Source: Lacticaseibacillus saniviri JCM 17471 = DSM 24301
Lineage (GTDB): Bacteria > Bacillota > Bacilli > Lactobacillales > Lactobacillaceae
Assembly: GCF_001311785.1 (NCBI RefSeq)
Contig: NZ_BBBX01000001.1
Span: 248,001-312,000, forward strand
DNA: 64,000 nt
Direction: 5' to 3'
Shown here: piece after piece, positions 9,617-21,559 of the stretch
Numbering within the stretch: position 1 is the stretch's first letter
Layout: every line of letters starts with the position of its first letter
Notes under the pieces: model-generated
What the model was told of the DNA's origin: nothing
The model's input: only the letters and a program-made list of their open reading frames with translations
Database searches by the model: none
Position numbers and translations under genes: made by a program

Positions 9617-10618
9617 TTAACGTTTGCGTAAAACATCGAGGTTTTTAAGTGATTCACCGGTCCCAATTGCGACACAATCCAATGGATCTTGCGCAATAAA
9701 TACAGGCACCTTGGTTTCATCAGAGATCACTTCTGGTAAGTGCTTCAAGAGCGCACCACCACCAGTTAACACGATTCCGTGATCGATCACATCGGCCGCA
9801 ATTTCAGGAGAAGTCTCTTCGAGGGTCTCCTTGATAGCATCGATGATTTCAGTCACGATTTCTGCCATGGCAGTTGCCACGTCAACAGCACTGATTTCGA
9901 TTGTCTTTGGCAAGCCACTCAACAGATCACGGCCACGGATGGTCATGTCGTCGAGTTCCTTCGCCCGTTCGATTGAAGCGGAACCGATTTGAATCTTGAT
10001 TTCTTCAGCGGTCCGTTCACCGATTAAGAGATTGCTCTTTTGACGAACGTAAGTGATTAACGCTTCGTCAATCTTGTCACCAGCGGTCCGAATGGAGCGG
10101 CTGGATACAATCCCACCTAAAGAGATGGTTGCAACATCTGTTGTCCCACCACCGATATCAACAACCATGCTCCCCGTTGGATCCATGACAGGCAAGCCTG
10201 CACCGATCGCAGCGGCGTATGGTTCCTCAATCACAAATGCGTCCTTGGCACCGGCTACCTTAGCAGCATCGATGACAGCGCGCTTTTCAACTTCAGTGAC
10301 ACCACTTGGTACACAGATCATCACTTCTGGATGTGTTCCTGTGCCGAGTGCTTTTTCCATAAAATATTTAAGCATTGCTGCTGTTGTATCATAATCAGCG
10401 ATGACGCCATCTTTCATTGGGCGAATCGCAATGATGTTGGCTGGGGTGCGGCCAATCATGTCGCGTGCTTCTTCCCCGACTGCAATCACTTCATCCGTTT
10501 GGCGATTCTTTGCCACAACGGATGGTTCATGGAGAACAATCCCCTTACCATCAACATACACTAGGGTATTTGCTGTTCCTAAATCGATCCCGATACTCTT
10601 TGATCCAATTCCAAACAC
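9617..10618 (-). CDS. mreB: Rod-shape determining actin-like protein MreB
   Basis: Actin-like ATPase that directs sidewall synthesis. The frame is open to 10747, but GTG at 10618 ([21 protein letters not shown]) has an AGGAG site 7 bases upstream and matches the usual MreB start. Phosphate-binding loops are [12 protein letters not shown] and [12 protein letters not shown], and the adenosine motif is [15 protein letters not shown]. The tail ends VLRKR. 333 residues, complete and unbroken. It is preceded by radC and followed by mreC across a 130-base gap that holds a GC-rich hairpin (about 9555-9592). Confidence 0.96.
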   Translation of the reverse strand: MFGIGSKSIGIDLGTANTLVYVDGKGIVLHEPSVVAKNRQTDEVIAVGEEARDMIGRTPANIIAIRPMKDGVIADYDTTAAMLKYFMEKALGTGTHPEVMICVPSGVTEVEKRAVIDAAKVAGAKDAFVIEEPYAAAIGAGLPVMDPTGSMVVDIGGGTTDVATISLGGIVSSRSIRTAGDKIDEALITYVRQKSNLLIGERTAEEIKIQIGSASIERAKELDDMTIRGRDLLSGLPKTIEISAVDVATAMAEIVTEIIDAIKETLEETSPEIAADVIDHGIVLTGGGALLKHLPEVISDETKVPVFIAQDPLDCVAIGTGESLKNLDVLRKR

Positions 10619-10743
10619 GTTGTTCTCTCCTTCACCTGCTTCATCCGTACCAACACGGTCTTTTTGCATTATAGCATACTTAACCTTGTTGCCAAACGGG
10701 TTTCCAAATCGAGCAAGCAAATTAATAAAAATTTTGAAACAAG

Positions 10744-11405
10744 TCAAAGTTTACCGGCCTCGCGAAACGAATAATACTGATTCTCCCCGACAATCAGGTG
10801 ATCAACCAGTTCAATGCCCATGATTTGGGCAGCTTGCACGAGTTGCGTCGTGACCTTCACATCCACCTCACTGGGCTTTTCTGAACCGCTGGGATGGTTG
10901 TGGGCAAGAATCAATCGCGGTGCTTTGAGCAGCAATGAATGCCGATAAATCAGTTTGGGATCAACAAGCGATGCCGTCATACTACCGATGGACAGTAGCT
11001 GACGCTGAATCACACGATTCTTCACATCCATGTAAAACCCAATCAGATATTCTTGTGGCACGCCCAAAAGTATTTGATCAAACCTTTCCCCAACGCTTCA
11101 CTCGAGGTCACCGTTTCAACCCGCGTGTACTGCTGATGCAAAATTCGTTTTCCCAGTTCAATGGCGGCTAAAATATTGGTGGCTTTGTTCATTCCGATTC
11201 CGTCAAACAAAGCTAATTCTTCCACACTGAGTTGCTCCAGGCCATTCAGATTGGGGTACTGGCGCATCAGTGAATCGAGCATGAGCTGATACTTGGGCCC
11301 CACAAACACTTCAATCAATTGTCGATCAGTCAAGCTACCGGCCCCATGGGCAATCAGTTGTGCCTTAGCCGGCTGGTTTGTTTTCATCGATGCTTTTTCA
11401 AACAT
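10744..11405 (-). CDS. radC: RadC/JAB domain protein (one frameshift)
   Basis: JAMM-metalloprotease-fold protein of unclear function, historically named a DNA repair protein. ATG 11405 ([17 protein letters not shown]) follows GGGAGG by 9 bases. A helix-hairpin-helix region ([22 protein letters not shown]) precedes the JAMM part with [19 protein letters not shown], which has the H-x-H...D metal-ligand pattern. The frame slips near 11070 (KYF to [17 protein letters not shown]). Joined length about 220 residues. It stands just upstream of mreB as in other Firmicutes. Confidence 0.9.
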
Positions 11406-11458
11406 GTCGCCATGCCTCCCGTCTTTTGCCTCTAAATTACGCAAAAGACGAACTTGGC

Positions 11459-12096
11459 TTAAAGTCGCGGCTGAAGCCAAGGCCAAATGGCAGCTAAATG
11501 ATCGAGTTGGACCGTCGCCAGCTGGGAGGGTGGCAAGAGATCAGCTAATTGAATGGTGGGTAATCCTGCCGCCACGGCCGCGGCAACGCCAATTGGACTG
11601 TCTTCCACGGCCACCACTTCGTCGGCATTCAACCCCGTTTTGGTCAGCAAGCGTTGATAAGCTTCAGGAGCAGGCTTAGGCAGGGAGATATCTTCAAACG
11701 TAATGACGACATCAAAATACGCTTGCCAATTGAGCTTGGCCAGCACGCGCTGCACGTAATCACGATGGTTACTCGAGACAATACTCAACCCCAAGCCCGC
11801 TTCTTGAAGTTGGTGCAAGAGCTCATCCGCACCGGCTAATTCAGGCGGGCCAACCGTTTCAACCCGATGTGTCACGTATTCTTGACTCAGGCGGACAAAC
11901 CGTTGTTGATCTGCCGGCGCAAAGTGTGCTGTCAAAAAGCTAGCACGTCGGGTTCAGCCGCCCCGACCAGTGGCAAAAAACGCCTCTGGGGGAATTGTTT
12001 TACCCAGTTGTGCTGCCGCCCATGCGTTGGCCGTCAGATAGAGGCGTTCACTGTCGACCAGTGTGCCATCGAGATCGAATGCCACTCGTTTAATCA
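11459..12096 (-). CDS. HAD family hydrolase, beta-phosphoglucomutase-like (two compensating frameshifts)
   Basis: Small-molecule phosphatase or phosphomutase of the haloacid dehalogenase superfamily. Motif I is DLDGTLVDSE (residues 8-17), motif II is SIVSSNHRD, and the acidic motif is VAVEDSPIGVAAAVAAG. ATG 12096 follows AGGAGG and overlaps the folC stop by a few bases. Near 11970 the T run has one base too many and near 11935 one too few. The joined reading is PEAFLPLVGAAEPDVLAFLTAHFAP. About 212 residues. Substrate cannot be told from the sequence. Confidence 0.87.
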
Positions 12097-13375
12097 TCGC
12101 TTCCTCCTAATAACGTCTGTCGTACGGCCGCCACCAGATAGAGTGAGCCGGTGACAATAATCGGTTGATCGGTATCGGCTTCTAACACCATGCTAACGCC
12201 TCTTGCCAGGAAGGCTGTGTGTTGCCCAGCGTGTCGTAGTCGGCCAGTGTCGCGCTGCGCGGTGTGTCTGGTACCGGTACTAGCGTGACTGTGCCAACCT
12301 GCTGTAACGCTGCAATCATCGGTGCCATGGCTTTATCCGCCAGCACGCCGGCAATAATCTGTGGGTTCGTGCCACTGAAACGTGTCTTGAGTGTCGTCAC
12401 CAGATGTGCGATACCATCGGGATTGTGTGCCCCGTCGAGAATAATCAGCGGTTCGTCACTGATTTTTTCAAATCGACCTGGCCAACTGCTCTCTGCTAAG
12501 CCTTGGCGAATCTCCCGCGGCTTGATTGGCCACTTGGTGAGTTGTTGGTAGAGCAATGCTGCCGTGATTGCCAGCGAAGCATTGACGACCTGATAGTCCC
12601 CCACTAACGGGATGGCCAGGTCTTTGAGCTGACCGAGTTCACCCCGATAATTAAACATTTGTCCCCAAGCAATTGGCGCGAGCATCTGTGTCGCAAATTG
12701 CTGGTCGTACTGCCATACTGGGGCATCTAATTGTTGTGCCTGTGTGATGACAACGGTCTGTGCTTCATCCGGTAGCGGTCCCAAAACCACCGGCACACCT
12801 TGTTTGATGATTCCTGCCTTGTGGCCCGCGATTTCTGCCAAGGTATCGCCGAGCATTTTTTGATGGTCCAATGCGACTTCTGTGATAACGCTGACGAGTG
12901 GTGTCATCACGTTCGTTGAATCATCACGGCCACCGATACCGACTTCAAACACCGCCACATCGACATCGATATGGTCGAAGTACCAAAACGCCATCACGGT
13001 TTCAAAATCAAAGGCGGTCAGTTGATAGTCGGCATCTTCTGCCTGCAGCGTCTGAACAGCGGTGATCACCACATCAGCCGCTAAAACCAGTTCGTCATCG
13101 GCAATGGGCTGATTATCGACCATTAAGCGCTCATTGAACCGCATGATAAAAGGCGATGTGAAGAGACCCACACGCAATGCGCTGGCACTCAAAATATGAC
13201 TCAGCATGCTGGCCGTTGAGCCCTTCCCGTTGGTGCCCGTGATATGAATATAGCGCCCCTTTTTGTGCGGATCGCCCAATTGGGCTAGTAAGCGTAAAAC
13301 GCGTTCGTGGTCCGGCCGTTTCACCAGTCGGGGTAAGTGATTGATGTAATCGAGTGTTTCTTGATATGTGCGCAT
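12090..13375 (-). CDS. folC: Folylpolyglutamate synthase / dihydrofolate synthase FolC (one frameshift)
   Basis: Adds glutamate to folates, possibly also making dihydrofolate. ATG 13375 (MRTYQETLDYINHLPRLV) follows GAGGG. The Mur-ligase P-loop HITGTNGKGSTASMLSHIL lies near residues 44-62. FEVGIGGRDDSTNVM and LDGAHNPDGI are further family motifs. The main frame stops at 12182, but a slip near 12190 continues as MVLEADTDQPIIVTGSLYLVAAVRQ to a TAA at 12090-12092, the normal C-terminus. It overlaps the start of the HAD gene. Joined length about 427 residues. Confidence 0.94.
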
Positions 13376-13440
13376 AAAAATCCCTCGTTGTCTGTTTGAT
13401 AGTCTAAGCATACAAGGAATTCACGCACTTGCCAAACGGA

Positions 13441-14069
13441 TTAGTGATGCCGCCAGCGGGCCGTAAAAAGTAATGTCTGGACCTCACTGGTGAGATCCAC
13501 ATAGCGAATCGTGGTGGTCGGTTTGACGTTCACTATCTGGGGAGCAAATGACAGAATCGTATCGACACCCATCGCCTCGAGTTGCTTAACAACGGCCTCG
13601 GTAGCCGCGCTCGGCACCGCAATAATGGCACTGTGAACACCCTCAGGTAGCGTTGGCATGGGCTGAAACGCGCGCACCTTCACCCGGTTAATGCTTCTGC
13701 CAATGACTTTGGGATCAACATCGAATGCGGCCACGATCTGTAAATTGGGATTGCGCCGAAACCCATTTTCGAGTAACGCCTGACCCAGTGGCCCCACACC
13801 AACAAGAATCAGCTTGTCCTCTTGCTCAACACCTAATAATCGGCCAAAAAATTCACCATATCGTTGACCGCATAGCCATAACCACTCTTGCCTAACTCGC
13901 CGAACAACGAAAAGTCATGTCGAATTGTGGCGGCTGGAATTTGCGTCAATTTGCCTAATTCCTGTGAGTTCACACGCTCTGTTCGTAACAATTGAAGCTG
14001 CTTAAACGTGCGATAGTACTGTGGCAACCGCGCAATCGTCGCTTTGGATAGATGCTGATAATCGGACAC
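13441..14069 (-). CDS. rex: Redox-sensing transcriptional repressor Rex (one frameshift)
   Basis: NADH/NAD+-sensing repressor of fermentation and redox genes. GTG start at 14069 after GGAGGG. The N-terminal winged helix reads SKATIARLPQYYRTFKQL...SQELGKLTQIPAATIRHDFSLFG. The frame slips in the T6 run near 13845 and continues FFGRLLGVEQEDKLILVGVGPLGQAL, which contains the Rossmann GxGxxG. It ends TARWRHH. Joined length about 210 residues. A Rex-type operator overlaps its promoter region at 14085-14102. Confidence 0.94.
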
Positions 14070-14084
14070 TGTAATCCCTCCTAA

Positions 14085-14102
14085 TTGATAACGTTTTCAC
14101 AA
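14085..14102. promoter_or_regulatory. Candidate Rex operator
   Basis: TTGATAACGTTTTCACAA is a near palindrome resembling the Rex site (TTGTGA...TCACAA type). It lies 15 bases before the rex start codon, which suggests autorepression. Confidence 0.55.
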
Positions 14103-14157
14103 TTTATTTAGCATGGTTGCGGGTCAAAAGCACCAATCTGCTGTTTAAAAAACGACA

Positions 14158-14210
14158 CACAAAAAGGAACTGTCCCGCCAAACCCATCCGGGCGGCCGAC
14201 AGTTCCTGTT
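14158..14210 (-). terminator. Rho-independent terminator after valS
   Basis: GGAACTGTC pairs with GACAGTTCC, with a T run on the minus strand and an inner GC-rich stem. Confidence 0.88.
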
Positions 14211-14231
14211 TTATGACACGTCGCTTTTTGC

Positions 14232-16864
14232 TTACTTAGCGGCCTTCAGCTGCGCAATGCGATCAGTTGTTGCCGATAACTTAGCTTCATAGTCCGCTTT
14301 CTTTTCGCGTTGTTCAGCTACAACAGCTTCAGGTGCCTTGGCCATAAAGCCTTGGTTGCCTAATTTCTTATCGATGCGGCTGATTTCTTGCTCGAGCTTA
14401 CCAGCTTCCTTGGTCAGCTTGGCGATTTCGGCATCCAAGTCGATCAATTCTGCCAACGGTACATAGACGGTTGCACCAGAAATCACGGCACTCGCTGCCA
14501 TGTCAGGTTCGTTCACTGAAGTCCCCATATCAAAGGACTTGGCGTGGACGAAACGATCAACGAAATCAAAGTTTTCTTTGAAGATTGGGGCCAAACTTTC
14601 ATCTTGCAGCTTAACCACAATATCAATTGGACTTGAAAGCGGTGCGTTGACATCAGCACGGATGTTCCGAACGGCACGAATCAAGCTAATGATTGATTCC
14701 ATTTCGCTCACCGCAGCGTCATCCACATATTCGGGATGCACTTCAGGATAAGCGGCCGTCACCAGTGAGTCCCCGGTGTGTGGCATGGCTTGCCAGAGCT
14801 TCTCGGTAACAAATGGCATGATTGGGTGCATCAGGCGCAGGATTTGATCCAAACCGTATGCGAGGTTGATGCGCTTGTTTGCCTTGGCAACTTCGTCATC
14901 ACCTGTAAGCACTTCTTTACTCATTTCGATGTACCAGTCAGCAAATTCATTCCAGATGAAGTTGTAGAGTGCACGACCGGCTTCACCGAATTCAAACTTA
15001 TCAAACAAGGCAGTCACGGTTTCAACCGTTGCATTCAACCGCGCAAACATCCAGCGATCGGACAGGTCGAACGTGCTTTGATCTGGTGTTTGGTCCGGCT
15101 TGGTATCACCCAAGTTCATCATGACAAACCGACTCATGTTCCAGATTTTATTGATAAAGTTCCATGCGGCATCCATTTGGGTGTAGCTGAAACGGGTATC
15201 TTGACCAGGCGTTGAACCGGTCGCTAAGAACCAACGCAACGCATCGGCGCCGTACTTGTCGATGACTTCCATTGGGTCAATCCCGTTGCCCAAGGACTTA
15301 CTCATCTTGCGACCCTGTTCATCACGAATCAGACCGTGAATCAAGGTGTGTTCAAATGGGCGTTGGTTGGTAAACTTCAAACCTTGGAAAATCATCCGGG
15401 AAACCCAGAATGGAATGATATCGTAACCCGTTACCAGGGTATTGGTTGGGTAGTAGCGCTTGTAATCAGGCGCATCGGTATCAGGCCAGCCCATGGTTGA
15501 AAATGGCCACAGAGCACTTGAGAACCAGGTATCCAAGACGTCGGTGTCCTGTTCCCAATTTTCGGCATCTTCTGGTGCATCGACACCAACATAGAGTTCA
15601 CCCGTCTGCTTGTTGTACCAAGCAGGAATCTGATGTCCCCACCATAATTGACGTGAAATCACCCAGTCATGAATGTTCTCCATCCACTGCAAGAAGGTGT
15701 GTTCAAAGCGTTCAGGCACAAAGTTAACCTTGTCGTCACCCTGTTGGTTCTTGATGGCAGCTTCTGCCAATGGCTTCATCTTCACAAACCATTGCGTTGA
15801 TAAGCGTGGTTCAACCTGAACACCTGTCCGTTCAGAGTGCCCCACACTGTGCACCATTGGTTCCACCTTGATCAGTACACCGGCTTCGTCCAATGCCTTC
15901 ACAATCGCCTTACGCGCTTCAAACCGATCCATGCCATTGAATTCGCCCGCGTTTCATTCATGGTCCCATCGTCGTTCATCACGTTAATCCGTGGCAAATC
16001 GTGACGGTTACCCACTTCAAAGTCGTTAGGGTCATGCGCTGGTGTAATCTTAACGGCACCGGTCCCAAATTCGCGATCAACATAGAAATCACTGATGACG
16101 GGAATCTCGCGGTCGGTCAGTGGTAATTTGACCGTCTTGCCGATAATATCTTGATAACGTTCGTCATCAGGATGCACCGCAATCGCGGTATCCCCAAACA
16201 TTGTTTCAGGACGTGTTGTGGCAATTTCGATGAAGCCACTGCCATCCGTGAATGGATACTTCACGTGATAGAAGGCCCCTTCGTCATCTTGGTGCAACAC
16301 TTCGATATCGGATAAGGCAGTCCGCGCTTGTGGATCCCAGTTGACGATGTATTCGCCACGGTAGATTAACCCTTCGTTGTACAGATCAACAAAAACCTTC
16401 TTAACCGCCTGGCTCAAGCCATCATCCAATGTGAAGCGTTCACGGCTGTAATCCAGTGACAGACCCATCTTGGCCCATTGTGCGTGGATAATGGCCGCGT
16501 ATTCGTCTTTCCAGTCCCAGACCTGTTGCACGAACTTGTCACGACCCAGATCATAACGTGAAATACCTTGTTCACGCAGCTTAGCTTCAACCTTAGCCTG
16601 TGTGGCAATACCCGCATGGTCCATCCCAGGCAGATACAGGGTATCGAAACCTTGCATCCGCTTTTGCCGAATCAACATATCCTGTAATGTCGTATCCCAC
16701 GCGTGACCCAAGTGCAACTTACCTGTGACATTGGGTGGTGGAATCACGATTGAATAAGGTTTGGCTTTCTTATCGCCACTTGGCTTAAAGACGCCGGCAT
16801 CGAGCCATTTTTGATACTGACCGGCTTCAACTTCGGTCGGATTATACTTTGGTTCTAATTCCAT
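14232..16864 (-). CDS. valS: Valyl-tRNA synthetase (one frameshift)
   Basis: Charges tRNA-Val. The start is ATG 16864 ([20 protein letters not shown]), preceded by GAGGTGA. The class I motif HLGH is in [18 protein letters not shown] and KMSKS is in [14 protein letters not shown]. The editing domain lies between, and a C-terminal coiled coil ([24 protein letters not shown]) closes the protein. It slips at a short A run near 15953, where the joined reading is [20 protein letters not shown]. About 878 residues, as expected. The upstream T-box reads valine, which agrees with the enzyme. Confidence 0.97.
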
Positions 16865-16892
16865 CTCTTTCACCTCATTTGAGTTTTTGCGG

Positions 16893-17112
16893 ACAAAAAC
16901 TCGCCCTAAATAAATTAGGACGAGTTGACTCGCGGTACCACCTAAATTGGGATTACTCCCCACTTAGCGCCGTTAACGATGGCTAACCGGCCGCTTCTAC
17001 TGAATTCAAAGTGGCACTCACAAGCTACAGTAATCAATTCGGTCGAGGCTCGCACCAGCCGCCCCGTCGCTGAAAACACCCTTGATTACCCTCTTGGTCT
17101 ACGCATTAAGGG
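16893..17112 (-). promoter_or_regulatory. T-box riboswitch of valS, specifier GUA (Val)
   Basis: The core AGGTGGTACCGCG lies at 16931-16943 and the terminator CTCGTCC...GGGCGAG plus T run at 16893-16920. In stem I, UAAUCA/UGAUUA and CAAG/CUUG flank a loop containing GUA followed by G, with the specifier at 17026-17028. That matches valS. Confidence 0.92.
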
Positions 17113-17113
17113 T

Positions 17114-17142
17114 AGTATAAACTAGTTCAACCCCGCGAGCAA
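17114..17142 (-). promoter_or_regulatory. valS promoter
   Basis: In the coding orientation TTGCTC (17137-17142), 17 bases, then TATACT (17114-17119), directly before the T-box leader. Confidence 0.7.
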
Positions 17143-17165
17143 GCCTGTTTCGCTGAAATTAACGC

Positions 17166-18381
17166 TTACAGTAATTCCGCAATCAGATCACGATCTTGAG
17201 ACAAGAAATGATCGGAAGACTTGATTTCTGTCACCTTAATACCTTCAAGGGCCCGGTTCATCAAGCCTTCAACATCAATCTTGGTCTCGTAATAGCGTGT
17301 CTTATCCAAGTTAGGCTTGGTCTTAGGTGCTGGTGGTGCAAAATCGTACAGCAATCTTCAAATGGCATGATCGATAAGTCATAGGTATCGATATCTTCTG
17401 CCACTTTGATGATTTCATTCTTGTCCATTGTCGCAACGGGCCGCACGATTGGCATGGTCGTCACGTCATTGATGGCAACCATACTCTCCAGGGTTTGAGA
17501 GGCCACTTGACCGACCGCTTCACCGTTAAAGATGGCTAATGCACCACGATTTTCAGCAATCGCTGTTGCCAGGCGCAACATCATCCGCCGTTGCACCGTC
17601 ATCAGGTAACCTTCTGGCACCTTGGCCTTCACTTCTTCTTGTGTTTCTGTGAATGGCACCTGAATGAACTTGATGCTACCAACGTATGGTGCGAGCTTAG
17701 CGGTCAAATCCTTGGCCTTCGCCAGCGCACTATCACTCGTGTATGGTGGACTGAAGAAGTGCACCATTTCGATTTCAACCCCACGCTTTAAGGCGTAGTA
17801 GCCCGCAACAGGCGAATCAATCCCACCAGAAAGCATCAACACGGCCTTACCTGCTGTCCCAACAGGCAACCCACCGGCACCTTGAACGGTCGTTGTGGAT
17901 AAGTAGATCGCTTCACGCCGCACTTCAACCCGCAGAATAAAATCAGGTTGGCGCATTTGAACGACCAAATCAGGCCGGGCGCAGACAGGAAATCTCCCAT
18001 GTCCAAGTTCATCTGGTTAGTATCCAGTTCAAAACTGTGATCAGAACGCCGAGTGTTCACCTTGTAGGAGCTACCTTCTGGCACCGTCGCATTCATCAAT
18101 TCGAGTGCTTTTTCATGGACCAAATCCATGTCTTTAGGCACCGCAACACTCGGTGAGAAGTTTTGAATCCCAAACACTTGAGATAGACGATGCATGACAG
18201 CATCGGAATCTTCGCCGTTTAATTCAATATGCATCCGATCGCGCTTAGGCCGGATGGTTAAATTTGGAAATTCGTGCAGGGCTTTAGCCACGTTACCGTT
18301 GAGGCGGCTAATGAAGCTTTGACGATTCTTACCCTTGGTGGATAGTTCGCCGTAACGCACCATAATTTCTGAATATTGCAC
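17166..18381 (-). CDS. thiI: tRNA 4-thiouridine synthase ThiI (two frameshifts)
   Basis: Transfers sulfur from cysteine desulfurase to U8 of tRNA and may supply sulfur for thiazole. The N-terminal ferredoxin-like and THUMP domains span about residues 1-165. The PP-loop [11 protein letters not shown] and the FEDCCTIF segment follow. There is no C-terminal rhodanese domain, as is usual in Firmicutes. The frame slips near 17980, where the joined reading is [20 protein letters not shown], and at a T run near 17353 ([16 protein letters not shown]). Joined length about 405 residues. It follows iscS by 14 bases, forming the usual sulfur-transfer pair. Confidence 0.95.
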
Positions 18382-18395
18382 AATATCAACCTTTC

Positions 18396-19558
18396 TTATT
18401 GAGCCGCAGGGGTTGCGGTGAGTTTCTGGAAGTCAGCGTATACCTGATCAAAAGCAGCATTAAATGCATCCGCTTCTTCTAGGGTATTGGCTTCGTCGAG
18501 GCTGACCCGAATGGCGCTGGTCGCCACATTGGTCTTGATGTGCATGGCAGCTAAGGTACTGCTTTCAGTCCCCTTTTTACTGCTGCAAGCACTGGTGGTT
18601 GAAATATAGATTTCGTGTTGTTCAAACGCATGAACAGTGGTTTCGCCGCGCACCCCTTCAACTGCAAAACACAAAATGTGTGGTGCAAAATCCGGTGTGA
18701 GCTGGCTGAACATAGTCACGTTTGGCATCTGACTCACGTGATTGTAAATCCGTTCCCGTACCGCTTGTTGTTGCGCCACGTGGGCCTGCTCATCCGTCAG
18801 CAATAACCGCAACGCTTTTGCCATCGCCGCGATTGCCGGTGTATTTTCGGTCCCACTGCGCCAATCGTTTTCTTGACCGCCACCGGTCATCAGTGGATCG
18901 ATCAAGCGACCGCGCTTGGCGTAGATAAAGCCGGTACCACGTGGGGCATGGAATTTGTGCCCAGAGAAGGTAATGAAGTCCACGCGCGGATGGCGCAATG
19001 CATCCATGATACCCTTACCGATGGCTTGGACGGCATCCACGTGAAAATGAATCGTTGGGTAGTCTTCGAGCAAGTCCCCAATCGCTTCAATCGGTTGCAT
19101 GCTTCCGACTTCATTGTTCACGGCCATGACGGACACCAGAATGGTATCCGGACGAATCGCGGCCTTCAGATCATCGACATTGACGAAGCCACGGTGATCA
19201 ACGGGCAAATAAGTGACGTCAAAACCTAATTTTTCGAGTTGTTTCATCGATTGATGACAGCAGGGTGTTCAATTGAGGTGGTAATCAAGTGTTTGCCGAA
19301 TGGCTTTTTGGCCATGGCTGTACCCTTGATGACCCAGTTATCCCCTTCTGTCCCGCCGCTAGTAAAATAAATCTCGTCGCTCTCTGCGCGAATCAATTGT
19401 GCGATCTGTTGGCGCGCCGTCTGCAACATCTGATTGGCGTGATCACCTAAGGCATGCAGACTTGAAGGATTGCCGAAGAAGTCCTCACTCACCTTACGAT
19501 AGGTATCTAACACCTCTGGTCGCGCTTTGGTTGTTGCACTGTTATCAAAATAAATCAT
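18396..19558 (-). CDS. iscS: Cysteine desulfurase NifS/IscS family (one frameshift)
   Basis: PLP enzyme that releases sulfur from cysteine, here most likely for ThiI. It begins MIYFDNSATTKARPEVLDTY. The PLP-lysine segment is FSGHKFHAPRGTG and the catalytic-cysteine loop is STTSACSSKKG. The frame slips at about 19247 (EHPAVIN to MKQLEKLGFDVTYLP). Joined length about 387 residues. It precedes thiI by 14 bases on the same strand. A housekeeping Fe-S role cannot be excluded. Confidence 0.94.
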
Positions 19559-19677
19559 GGGACCATCCCTTCTGGAAACTTCTGACGAATATTATAACAA
19601 ACCACATTCAGACTTCAAGCACAAAATAAATCGCCAGAACAGTTGATGACAACCGCTGGCGATTCATTTTGCTCAAT

Positions 19678-21384
19678 TTAAAATAACGCATTTTGTTTCT
19701 GACTCAAGTAAGCCGTTTCAACTTTTTGATAGCTACCCGGTTCAACCTGTTCCAATGCGGTCGCTAATTCATCAGCGGCGGCTTGATAATGGAACTGACC
19801 ATACTGCTTTTGCGCACTAGTGAGCGCACTGGCCACTTCTGGTCGCGATAATTTATAGCGATTGGCATACTGCATCAAGCTCTCGGTTAACCCAGCCGCA
19901 TCGATCACCGCTTGCGTCTTGGTCGTCAATTCATCCAAATCGGTTTGAATCTGAATCAACTGACGGTTGATGGCATCCATATCGATCTTAACCTGTGATA
20001 AGTCGGTCCCCAGGTCATTGACCTCACGGGCCACCATCTGGTAATAGTCCTGATAGGCATCATCCAAACCGGGCAATTCATGTGCTTCCAGCTGCCGGCG
20101 TAAGTCGCGGATGACCTGTTCAAAGGCCTGTTGTTGATGATTGGCTTCAATCTCGCCATCCTTCAATCCGGCAACAGCCGTATTGATATCAACCTGTTGC
20201 TTCTCAATCGCTGTGAGGTCGCCCTGCCATTGCTCAAACTTGGCGAGCACTTCTGAGTAGATCACATCTTGTGCCGCTAATCGATCAGCCAACTGATGGT
20301 ATTCGGTATCGATCTCGCTGAGTTGTTTTTCAAGTGCTTGGCCCGATTTCATTTCATCGTGCGATAAGGTGTAACTTTGATTGAGGTGATCGAGTTCACG
20401 CAACAAACGTTGATTTTGAGTCAGCGCATGCGCTAAGAACTGGCGCAGATCATCTTGACGCTCTAGCACCTTAGGCTTTGCTTCCATCTCGGTCTCAAGC
20501 GTGGCATAGATCTGATCAATCATTTCGGCAGTCTCTTCATTGGTCGCCTTCATCGCTGGTAAATCAGCGGCCACCAATTGTTGATGCGCATTCTCCAGAT
20601 TGGTTTGAATCATATCAACGCGTTCTGGAATGGCTGGTGCTGGGAACTGGTACTGCTGTTGTTGTAATTGCTCAAAGCCGCGGTTAATCTCATCGATTTG
20701 ACCTGGGAATTCATTGAGCAATTCATTGACTAATGGGGGTAAGTATTCGACTGAAGCAGAAAGCTGATCCACCGCATCTTTGGTTTCAGCGAGGGCCTGC
20801 TTAGCGGCTTTATAATCGCCCGCTTCATTTTGTTCCTCAATCAGCCCAATGCGTTCATTAATCGTCTGTGCCTGCTCTTCTAACGCGGGTAAGCCATCGC
20901 CATAGCGAAAGCCCTTCGCGAGTATCTGTTTGCGATCTTCTTGGAACTGCGTGATGACTTCCGCGAGTTGATTACGATTACTGGTTTCGGTACCCAGAAT
21001 CTGTTCGAAGCGGGTCTGAATATCCTCAAGCTTAGGTGTCAAGGTCGTCAGTTCATCTGCGCTATCGGCAAGGTTCTGTTTAACGGTCCCGAAACGAAAA
21101 CGCTGCAGTGCTTCTGAGGCATCTGCTAGCTGTGTTTTAATGGTTTGATAGTTGGTTTCCATCAACTGCTGATACGTGCGCTGCCACTTGGTAAAGTCCT
21201 TCAAACTGGTACCGCTGAGATTCAGCACACCAATCTGCTTAATTTGCTCATCAATCGTTGTGGTAACAAGCGCTTGATATTGACTTATCTGTGCGGTTAA
21301 TTGGTTTTTGAGATACATCCGGTATCCCAATACACCACCCGCGATGACCAGGATGACGACAAGGCCAACAATCCATCCAATCAT
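19678..21384 (-). CDS. ezrA: Septation ring formation regulator EzrA
   Basis: Membrane-anchored negative regulator of FtsZ ring formation. It has a single N-terminal helix (MIGWIVGLVVILVIAGGVLGY) followed by a long cytoplasmic region of spectrin-like coiled-coil repeats rich in Q, L, E and K. The frame is open to 21411, but ATG 21384 has GGGAG just upstream. About 568 residues, complete and unbroken, which is normal for EzrA. It stands convergent to nothing and ends about 120 bases before iscS. Confidence 0.93.
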   Translation of the reverse strand: MIGWIVGLVVILVIAGGVLGYRMYLKNQLTAQISQYQALVTTTIDEQIKQIGVLNLSGTSLKDFTKWQRTYQQLMETNYQTIKTQLADASEALQRFRFGTVKQNLADSADELTTLTPKLEDIQTRFEQILGTETSNRNQLAEVITQFQEDRKQILAKGFRYGDGLPALEEQAQTINERIGLIEEQNEAGDYKAAKQALAETKDAVDQLSASVEYLPPLVNELLNEFPGQIDEINRGFEQLQQQQYQFPAPAIPERVDMIQTNLENAHQQLVAADLPAMKATNEETAEMIDQIYATLETEMEAKPKVLERQDDLRQFLAHALTQNQRLLRELDHLNQSYTLSHDEMKSGQALEKQLSEIDTEYHQLADRLAAQDVIYSEVLAKFEQWQGDLTAIEKQQVDINTAVAGLKDGEIEANHQQQAFEQVIRDLRRQLEAHELPGLDDAYQDYYQMVAREVNDLGTDLSQVKIDMDAINRQLIQIQTDLDELTTKTQAVIDAAGLTESLMQYANRYKLSRPEVASALTSAQKQYGQFHYQAAADELATALEQVEPGSYQKVETAYLSQKQNALF

Positions 21385-21559
21385 TCTATTCAACTCCCAT
21401 TTACCAGTCATTCATAGTGAATCATTGATTTTTCACGTCAAATCGGCTACACTGCCGGTATTATTCTTTCTCGTCTAGTATCTCAAAAAGCTAGTCAACT
21501 TGAAAGGCTTTTTCACAAGGAATCGCTTTTTTACACATCTCATCATGGAGGAAACGCTT